A program made the translations under genes and the position numbers. A stretch of 30,198 nt of DNA from Candidatus Heimdallarchaeota archaeon. GTDB lineage: Archaea > Asgardarchaeota > Heimdallarchaeia > Heimdallarchaeales > Kariarchaeaceae. This document shows positions 24,762 through 30,198 of this stretch, piece by piece. The stretch lies in assembly GCA_015522385.1 (NCBI GenBank), contig WAMJ01000109.1:1-30198 (forward strand), written 5' to 3'. The notes under the pieces were generated by a model. The model saw only the letters and a list, made by a program, of their open reading frames with translations, was not told the origin of the DNA and did no database searches. Position 1 is the first letter of the stretch, and each line of letters starts with the position of its first letter.

Positions 24762-25937
24762 ATGTTCAGGGACGAAGTGGTCACTCCAGACGAGCTTCAC
24801 AGGAAGGTTCGTCAAATAGCGGCCAAAGCGGTTGAGGCAGACAGTAACAAGGAATACGAGGAGGCCATGAGGTATTACCTCGACGCGGCCGAGAAGCTGA
24901 TTTCTCTCATCAAGATCACCAAGCACGAGAAGGCGAAAAATTCGTACAAAAAGGCCGCAGCGGGATATGCCGCCCGAGTCAAGGAGATCAGATCCAAGCT
25001 TGAGGGGAAGGACAAGGAGTCTGACGAAAAGGAGACGAAGGAGTCCAAGGACAAGTCCGAGCTCTACAAAGTAATCGAGGAGACCATAGTCAACGTGGAT
25101 CTTGGGGTCAGCCTCGATATGGTGGCGGGGCTCAACGATGTCAAGAAGGCTCTCCGGGAGGCAATCATCCTGCCGCTCAAGCGTCCTGACCTCTTTACAG
25201 GGGCGAGGAAACCGTGGAAGGGTATCCTGCTCTTCGGGCCGCCGGGTTGTGGAAAGACGATGATAGCAAAGGCCACAGCGGGTGACGTGGAGGCCACGTT
25301 CTTCAACATCTCAGCTGCCTCCCTTGTCAGCAAGTACCTCGGTGAGTCCGAGAAGCTTGTGAAGCTACTTTACGAGGTCGCCCGCGAGAGACAACCGTCC
25401 ATCATCTTCATCGACGAGGTCGACGCCCTCATGCAGGCCAGGGGTTCGGGGAGCGAGCACGACTCCATGAGGCGGGTGAAGACACAGCTCCTGACGAGTA
25501 TGGAGGGACTGGGTTCGACCAAGTCTGATCGTATCGTGACCATCGGGGCGACCAACATACCCTGGGAGATCGATTCTGCCTTCCGGAGAAGGTTCGAGCG
25601 GAGGATCTACGTACCCGTTCCTGACTTCGAGGCCAGGGCCAAGGTCTTCGAGATCAACAGCAAGGGTATAGCGCTTGAAGACGATGTGGACTTCAACGAG
25701 CTCGCTCGACTAACGGAGGGCTTCTCGGGCTCGGACATAGCCAATGTCTGCCGGGAGGCGATATTTGCCCCGGTGAGGGAGCTGGACAAGATGGGGGCCC
25801 TCGATGACGACAGCATAAAGGCACGCCCCGTGAGGATGCAGGACTACCTCGACGCACTGGCGAACATCAACCCCTCAGTCAGTGAGGACGAACTGCAGAG
25901 ATTCGAGGTGTGGGAGGAGGAGTACGGAGCTGGATAA
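24762..25937 (+). CDS. vps4: Vps4 AAA ATPase with MIT domain
   Basis: A 391-residue ATPase that disassembles and remodels ESCRT-III polymers. The N-terminal MIT three-helix domain (about 8-78) has EYEEAMRYYLDAAEKLISLI. A charged linker rich in Lys and Glu (80-100) leads to the AAA core, which has Walker A GPPGCGKT (159-166), pore loop KYLGES (191-196), Walker B IIFIDEVD (214-221), sensor-1 IGATN and arginine fingers in FRRRFERR (about 274-281). The C-terminal helix (FEVWEEEYGAG) is typical of Vps4. It is followed after 1 nt by the Vps25-like gene and is divergent from the two ESCRT-III genes. All four should work together in membrane scission at cell division or vesicle release. Confidence 0.96.
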   Translation: MFRDEVVTPDELHRKVRQIAAKAVEADSNKEYEEAMRYYLDAAEKLISLIKITKHEKAKNSYKKAAAGYAARVKEIRSKLEGKDKESDEKETKESKDKSELYKVIEETIVNVDLGVSLDMVAGLNDVKKALREAIILPLKRPDLFTGARKPWKGILLFGPPGCGKTMIAKATAGDVEATFFNISAASLVSKYLGESEKLVKLLYEVARERQPSIIFIDEVDALMQARGSGSEHDSMRRVKTQLLTSMEGLGSTKSDRIVTIGATNIPWEIDSAFRRRFERRIYVPVPDFEARAKVFEINSKGIALEDDVDFNELARLTEGFSGSDIANVCREAIFAPVRELDKMGALDDDSIKARPVRMQDYLDALANINPSVSEDELQRFEVWEEEYGAG

Positions 25938-25938
25938 G

Positions 25939-26652
25939 ATGTCGGAAGAGCAGATACACCGGGACGAGAGGATACCTGGGGAGAGAGAGGCTAGAACAGA
26001 GCATGTCGATACCAAGGAGATTGACAACAGGCTGGAGGACATCGAGAAGGAGCTTGAGACCCTAGATGTCGAGCCCGTGGTCACACAACCCCGAGCTGTA
26101 ATGAAGCCCGTCGTCAAGGAGGATCCCTATCAGCTCTTTGTCAAGCAGGTTCCCGACTGGACGAAGAAGCCATTCATGTACATCATCCCGAAGAATGAGA
26201 AGATGAGGGAATCGTGGCTCCAGAAATGGGGCGACCTCGTGCTTCTCTACTCGCGGACTACCATCTCGCACATCGTAGCAATCGAGCAACTCAGGCAGCT
26301 CGAACCCTTCAGGAATAGCTCGAACGGGAAGACGCTGTCCCTCGAGCAGATGCAGATTCTCATCGACTACTTGGTCGCTAAGGAGCTGGCCAAGTGGCTT
26401 GATGACGCCAAGCTCAGAGCGAGGATCTACTACAAGACGCTTGAGGAGTTTGCTGATATGCTCCTGAAGTACGTGCTGGACAGAGGACTGGACACAGAGT
26501 ACCTCATCACCAAGACGGAGTTCAGGAACTTCGGACAGGAATGGTCATCTCTCCCGGATGAGGACCTCGACGAGGTATTCCGCATCCTCGAAAAGCGTCG
26601 AAAGATCAAGCCAATGGACAGGGAGAGGGACTCCTTCTCATTCGACGTATGA
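25939..26652 (+). CDS. vps25: Vps25-like ESCRT-II subunit
   Basis: A 237-residue protein. After an acidic, probably disordered N-terminal region (1-65) comes the Vps25 fold of two winged helices. WH1 (about 75-160) includes PFMYIIPKNEKMRESWLQKW and ends with the stretch LDDAKLRARIYYKTLEEFAD. WH2 (about 160-237) includes LDRGLDTEYLITKTEF and EDLDEVFRILEKRRKIKPMD. The alignment to eukaryotic Vps25 covers the WLQKW/LAAW and EWLD/KWLDD blocks. ESCRT-II links upstream signals to ESCRT-III assembly. The start is ATG 25939, 1 nt after the vps4 stop; an upstream in-frame ATG at 25882 would overlap vps4 and adds an Arg/Cys-rich, non-conserved stretch, so I reject it. The N-terminal extension is longer than in eukaryotes. 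Confidence 0.88.
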   Translation: MSEEQIHRDERIPGEREARTEHVDTKEIDNRLEDIEKELETLDVEPVVTQPRAVMKPVVKEDPYQLFVKQVPDWTKKPFMYIIPKNEKMRESWLQKWGDLVLLYSRTTISHIVAIEQLRQLEPFRNSSNGKTLSLEQMQILIDYLVAKELAKWLDDAKLRARIYYKTLEEFADMLLKYVLDRGLDTEYLITKTEFRNFGQEWSSLPDEDLDEVFRILEKRRKIKPMDRERDSFSFDV

Positions 26653-26698
26653 CTTCTACCTCGTGATTCATCATGATGTGAGTTTTGAAATGAAAGCC

Positions 26699-26707
26699 AT
26701 AAATAGA
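26699..26707 (+). promoter_or_regulatory. TATA box of the 26730 gene
   Basis: CATAAATAG lies 23-31 nt before ATG 26730. It implies that the following gene has its own start of transcription apart from vps4-vps25. Confidence 0.5.
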
Positions 26708-26729
26708 GCTCTAGCTATCTTTTACATAG

Positions 26730-27239
26730 ATGTCTGAGAAGAAGATCATTACCTGTCCCAACTGCCTCAATCAAATTGATCCTGATACACCCGTGCAGGT
26801 TGTCACGAGGGGTAAGCCTACATTCAAGTGGTGGGTGGCACCGCTGAACTTGATCTTTCTTTCCGTCATGCTCTACGCCATCGACCTTGCGATCAGAGAC
26901 TACTACCCAGACATCTTCCCATGGAGCATCTGGGCAATTTCGGGCATCTGGCTCATGTACCTACTTGGTCTGGCTCTCACCTACAGGTCGGATGATGTCT
27001 GGATTATCGTCCCCTTCTTCTTTACACTTCTCGACTTCTTCCTCGCCTCCATCGACTGGTACGCAGGAGCCGAGAAGACTATATTCCTCGGACTGTCTTG
27101 GAGCTTCTATCCTATCATCATCATAACGGTGCTCTTCATCATCCTCCCGATCGTCACCTTCATCGGTAGGGAGAAGAAGTCAGAGCTCACCGTACTCGAG
27201 GAGATCATCCACCTAGAGGAGGAACAAGTATCTGAGTGA
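26730..27239 (+). CDS. zinc-finger-headed four-TM membrane protein
   Basis: A 169-residue protein with a short cytoplasmic knuckle CPNC (C9, C12) but no second Cys pair, then about four membrane segments: APLNLIFLSVMLYAIDLAI, IWAISGIWLMYLLGLALTY, VWIIVPFFFTLLDFFLASI and FYPIIIITVLFIILPIVTFI. The tail EKKSELTVLEEIIHLEEEQV is acidic. I do not recognise the family. It lies just downstream of the ESCRT genes but has its own TATA box. Its tail overlaps the open frame that extends the hydrolase gene upstream, hinting at translational coupling of the two. A role at the membrane with ESCRT is only a positional guess. Confidence 0.75.
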   Translation: MSEKKIITCPNCLNQIDPDTPVQVVTRGKPTFKWWVAPLNLIFLSVMLYAIDLAIRDYYPDIFPWSIWAISGIWLMYLLGLALTYRSDDVWIIVPFFFTLLDFFLASIDWYAGAEKTIFLGLSWSFYPIIIITVLFIILPIVTFIGREKKSELTVLEEIIHLEEEQVSE

Positions 27240-27324
27240 GCATAAGCACTTTCCAGAGATAGAATCACCTCCAGGACCCTCGGCCAAGGACTACATCAAG
27301 TATACTTGGAAGCAGGGTTATAAG

Positions 27325-28185
27325 ATGATGAAGAGCTTTGCCAACGTGATAATTGAACCTTTCTATGCGGTGTTCCAGTCATTCTGGCCAGATGCAGTCG
27401 ACGACTCGGTCAAGCCTTACGCCATCGAGCAGTACTACCACCCTGGAGGTGACTGCAGGACAGGTATACTTCTCGTTCACGGCTTTGGGGCAGCCCCTGA
27501 TATATTCAATGGATTTGTCGAGAAGCTCGGGGAACTCGGATATGTAGTAAAGACTGCACGAATTGCTGGACACGGAACATCGACGGCCCACTTCGCCACA
27601 ACCACCCTCGTCGATTGGTACCTCAGCGTCCGTAACAGATTTATTGAGCTCCGGGAGGAGTGTGACGAGATCGTTATAGTCGCCCACTCTCTCGGTTCAC
27701 TCATTGCAATCATTCTCGCATCCATCTACGATGTCAAATCACTGGTCTTCATGTCTCCCCCCATCAAGCTCAGGGACAAGGCACTCTACCGGGTGAACTT
27801 CATGCTCAGACCCGTGTCAAAGCTCGTCAAGTACTGGCCTACCGACAGGAAGGCGGTGGAGCAGGTCGAAAGACACGGTTTCAAGATCTACGAGAGGCAC
27901 CCCCTCTCCGCCGTCGCCAACCTCATCGACATGATAGAGATGGCCAATAGGAGGCTCCCCATGGTCACTGCACCCATCCTCGCAATGATCGGAGACCAAG
28001 ACGAGTTCGCGGAACCTGTTGTCCTTGACATCATAAAGGAAAAGGCTGAAAGCGATGTCGTCGAGCAGTGGGTCGTCCCGCACGCCCCTCATGCCATCAT
28101 CGACTGTGCGGACTTCGAGACCCTCAAGGACAGGATCAAGGCATTTATCCTCAAGTACAGCCCACCGGTTAGGAACCCAGTATAA
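27325..28185 (+). CDS. alpha/beta hydrolase (carboxylesterase-like)
   Basis: A 286-residue serine hydrolase. The oxyanion loop is VHGFGAAP (about 51-58). The nucleophile elbow is VAHSLGS with S122 (AHSLG rather than GHSxG). The acid is in MIGDQDEFAEP (D224 or D226) and the His in PHAPHAIID (about H253/H256). It resembles monoglyceride lipase/carboxylesterase types acting on short or medium acyl esters. There is no signal peptide. The start is uncertain: the frame stays open upstream through a protein-like stretch (HFPEIESPPGPSAKDYIKYT) to CTG 27232, which has GAGGAGG at 27215-27221 as a possible ribosome binding site; ATG 27325 is the first standard start. It probably shares a transcript with the membrane protein. 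Confidence 0.85.
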   Translation: MMKSFANVIIEPFYAVFQSFWPDAVDDSVKPYAIEQYYHPGGDCRTGILLVHGFGAAPDIFNGFVEKLGELGYVVKTARIAGHGTSTAHFATTTLVDWYLSVRNRFIELREECDEIVIVAHSLGSLIAIILASIYDVKSLVFMSPPIKLRDKALYRVNFMLRPVSKLVKYWPTDRKAVEQVERHGFKIYERHPLSAVANLIDMIEMANRRLPMVTAPILAMIGDQDEFAEPVVLDIIKEKAESDVVEQWVVPHAPHAIIDCADFETLKDRIKAFILKYSPPVRNPV

Positions 28186-28309
28186 GGGAAATCGGTGAGA
28201 ATATTTCTCAAACTTTAATTACCTCTCTGGTGCATGAGACTATAGTGGGAGATTTCCAGAAAACTCTCCGTCCATGAGGCCTCTGAAGGACTCAGTAAGA
28301 TGGACAAAT

Positions 28310-28384
28310 GAGCCGGTAGCTCAGCATGGATAGAACGCCAGCCTTCTAAGTTGGATGTCGTGGGTTCAAATCCCACCCGGCTCG
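28310..28384 (+). tRNA. tRNA-Arg (TCT)
   Basis: Acceptor GAGCCGG pairs perfectly with CCGGCTC. Anticodon stem CCAGC/GTTGG closes the loop CTTCTAA with anticodon TCT. T-arm GTGGG/CCCAC closes TTCAAAT. Discriminator G; no intron. Confidence 0.96.
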
Positions 28385-28810
28385 TTTATTATTGAACTCT
28401 CTTTTGAGTACCTGTGGATGGCATCTAGTCATGGTATTCCTAACAGATTATAGACTTCGTCCCTCACCCTTGGTGGATCTCAATACTTGACTACATGTGA
28501 GTCCATATCATCTGGTGCAGATCCCGGTAGTACACCGGGTTAGCCACATGTCCTCAGGGACAACTCATCTCCGTGGTGGTCACTGGTGTGAGCCTCTCCC
28601 TAGGAGACAGAACCTTGGTGTAGTCCTCGCAGACGGGGGAGATATCGTCATCCGTCCTTAGTGTATACACCGCATCCTCACCGCAGTGATAGCATCTTAC
28701 GGTACGTACTTGCTGGCTGCGGATATGAGATTATTGGTACCTATCGAGGATAAGCTATTCTACCCCGAATAGAATGGGGGATGATCTGCACGGACAATCC
28801 TTCTGGGTAA
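28385..28810. other. gene-poor stretch between tRNA-Arg and surface protein
   Basis: No intact gene is visible on either strand. The only structured signal is the zinc-knuckle remnant listed separately at 28554-28730. The rest has no repeats or ORFs that I can support. Confidence 0.5.
28554..28730 (-). pseudogene. zinc-knuckle protein remnant
   Basis: A 58-codon stop-to-stop frame on the minus strand reads VRCYHCGEDAVYTLRTDDDI, then SPVCEDYTKVLSPRERLT. A CxxC pair plus a later Cys looks like the start of a small zinc ribbon. No ATG, GTG or TTG precedes the CxxC within the frame, and a TAA closes it upstream, so it is probably a decayed gene or the end of one. It could also be chance. Confidence 0.25.
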
Positions 28811-28820
28811 GGCTTAAATA
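28811..28820 (+). promoter_or_regulatory. TATA box of the surface-protein gene
   Basis: GGCTTAAATA (28811-28820) lies 24-33 nt before ATG 28844. In-frame ATGs at 28820 and 28835 are therefore too close to the box, and 28844 is the likely leaderless start. Confidence 0.6.
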
Positions 28821-28843
28821 TGATTCCGGGGTCGATGGTTTTC

Positions 28844-30198
28844 ATGGGACGACTCCTCATTACCCTGATCATCACATCCATGATCCTCCTCCCAACTCCC
28901 GCTCAGTCCACGCCCCAACCCAAATTGATCTTGCTCTCCTCCTCCATCGTTTCACGGGGCACGAGCGTGATCATCGAGTACGATGCGTACAGGGGTGAGG
29001 AGGGTCTGAACATCAGCTTCTCCTCGGGGGAAGTTCTCGCTGCCACGCTGGTCTCGACGGACGGGGACACTGCCCGCTACCGTCTGATTTACACCGTACC
29101 GCACACAGTCTCGTTCAGGGCGTACTCCCACTCGGGAGGTGTCAGGACTGCAGAGGGATATGCGGATTCAAATGGATACACCGGTCATTGGATCAGGGAG
29201 GTCGGAACTCCTGCTCCATCAATAGCCTCACACAATGCCAGTCTTGATCTATCGAATTCAGGTGAATGGACTGTCGCCTTGGGGCAGACAGTAGACATCA
29301 ACATCACGATCAGAGGATACACCGACAGCCCAATACCCAGCGTCGTCCTCCTTACGGCATTTTATGAAACGGTCACTGGGGTGAACGAGGAGATTCCCGC
29401 TGTACTACTGGACTCCAAGACAGAGGGATCGGAGGTCACGTACACATTCGGGGTAGCGTACACCCTGAGGACCCGCTACGTCTACATCACGCTCAACAGC
29501 AGCTACGGGTTCATGGGGCAGACCGAGACCTCGATCGTCCCAGACTTCCAGCGTTTGAACAACGGATTTAACTACTCCGTCCAGAAGTACGGTCGGTACA
29601 ACGACACGCGCACCTTCGGCACCGGTGAGTCCCTGAACTACACACTCACTGTCGAGAATGAGGCCAACGTGAGTTTCTCATTCAAGGCAACAGAGAACTA
29701 CAGCTCCGACGTGGAGATCCCGCTGGAGGTGACCCGGGCGGTCGACGGCAACATTGTGATCTACAATATGACCTCGGAGGTCTCGGAAGGGATGTATTTC
29801 ACGATCTCGATGACCGATAACCTGAGATCCACGACCGAGGTCATCGAGCAGTACGTGATCACGCTCTTCGACGGCAGGTCGTACCTGAGGTTCGACACCC
29901 CCATCGTGACCTCGGAGGATAGTATAGTACTGGATTACGAGGTCATGAACGTTGTTGACGAGGTGCAGGTGACGGACATAACCCTGTATGCGAAGGACTG
30001 GAACAAGACCCTGCTGATTGACGAGAACAAGGTACTGCTCGAATTCAACTCCACGGGTGACCAGGAAGCGTACTTCAGCATCAACAACTCCCTCGGAATC
30101 GTGAACAACCAGTCGATCTCGCTGATCTGGGACGTCACTCCCCCCAGTGGTGATCTCGAAGTTTCTTACAGTGTGGTCTACTTCGTGAACATCACCGC
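28844..30198 (+). CDS. large secreted sequon-rich surface protein (partial, 3' end missing)
   Basis: An open frame without stop from ATG 28844 to the window end (at least 451 residues). It begins with a signal peptide (MGRLLITLIITSMILLPTPA, cleavage around AQS). The mature part is beta-rich with alternating Val, Thr, Ser and Tyr, and carries about fifteen Asn-X-Ser/Thr sequons (such as NISF, NITI, NYSV, NDTR, NYTL, NMTS), so it should be exported and N-glycosylated. Repeating motifs like SLNYTLTVENEANVSFSFKA and IVTSEDSIVLDYEVMNVVDE suggest tandem Ig-like or CARDB-like domains. It is likely an S-layer, adhesin or similar envelope protein; no enzyme motif is visible. It resembles in style, not in sequence, the decayed surface gene at 13896-14841. 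Confidence 0.85.
   Translation, partial: MGRLLITLIITSMILLPTPAQSTPQPKLILLSSSIVSRGTSVIIEYDAYRGEEGLNISFSSGEVLAATLVSTDGDTARYRLIYTVPHTVSFRAYSHSGGVRTAEGYADSNGYTGHWIREVGTPAPSIASHNASLDLSNSGEWTVALGQTVDINITIRGYTDSPIPSVVLLTAFYETVTGVNEEIPAVLLDSKTEGSEVTYTFGVAYTLRTRYVYITLNSSYGFMGQTETSIVPDFQRLNNGFNYSVQKYGRYNDTRTFGTGESLNYTLTVENEANVSFSFKATENYSSDVEIPLEVTRAVDGNIVIYNMTSEVSEGMYFTISMTDNLRSTTEVIEQYVITLFDGRSYLRFDTPIVTSEDSIVLDYEVMNVVDEVQVTDITLYAKDWNKTLLIDENKVLLEFNSTGDQEAYFSINNSLGIVNNQSISLIWDVTPPSGDLEVSYSVVYFVNIT

Overview
The window looks like the chromosome of an Asgard archaeon. The main evidence is an ESCRT block (two ESCRT-III proteins divergent from a Vps4 ATPase and a Vps25-like ESCRT-II subunit, 23259-26652). 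A Roadblock/LC7 protein, archaeal release factor aRF1, archaeal MBF1, ribosomal protein eS27, a BHB-type intron in a tRNA and many TATA boxes 25-40 nt upstream of start codons (short or no leaders) agree with this. The roughly balanced base composition would suit Thorarchaeia better than the AT-rich Loki lineages, but that placement is a guess from composition and ESCRT content only.

Layout. 1-414: the leader-proximal end of a CRISPR array, with no cas genes in view. 624-4260: M20 peptidase, DUF1697 protein, a nucleotidyltransferase with a small overlapping partner (toxin-antitoxin-like) and a Roadblock protein. 4260-4962: a frameshifted LanC-like pseudogene. 5071-7739: tRNA-Pro, MBF1, aRF1 and eS27 (information processing). 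7812-13693: a three-gene minus-strand operon of dCache-HAMP-TPR-VWA protein, dCache-HAMP protein and SpeA-type arginine decarboxylase. 13896-14841: a decayed gene for a secreted, membrane-anchored protein carrying four in-frame TAG codons. 15118-17278: hypothetical membrane protein, ParB-like protein, tRNA-Asn and a broken CARF-winged-helix (Csa3-like) regulator. 17419-21426: an intact polytopic membrane protein, histidine ammonia-lyase, and a twice-frameshifted paralogue of the membrane protein. 21742-22977: intron-containing tRNA-Met, a small ORF and a DegV protein. 23259-28185: the ESCRT block followed by a membrane protein and an alpha/beta hydrolase. 28310-30198: tRNA-Arg and the start of a large sequon-rich secreted protein that runs off the window.

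Two themes stand out. First, the operon joins two related extracellular Cache sensors, neither with a kinase or chemotaxis output, to an arginine decarboxylase; one sensor carries a cytoplasmic TPR-VWA module. This may be an undescribed sensing system tied to arginine or polyamine metabolism. Second, accessory genes are breaking down while core genes stay intact: at least four pseudogenes can be rebuilt by eye from frameshifts and nonsense codons. One is a CARF regulator in the same window as a CRISPR array without visible cas genes.
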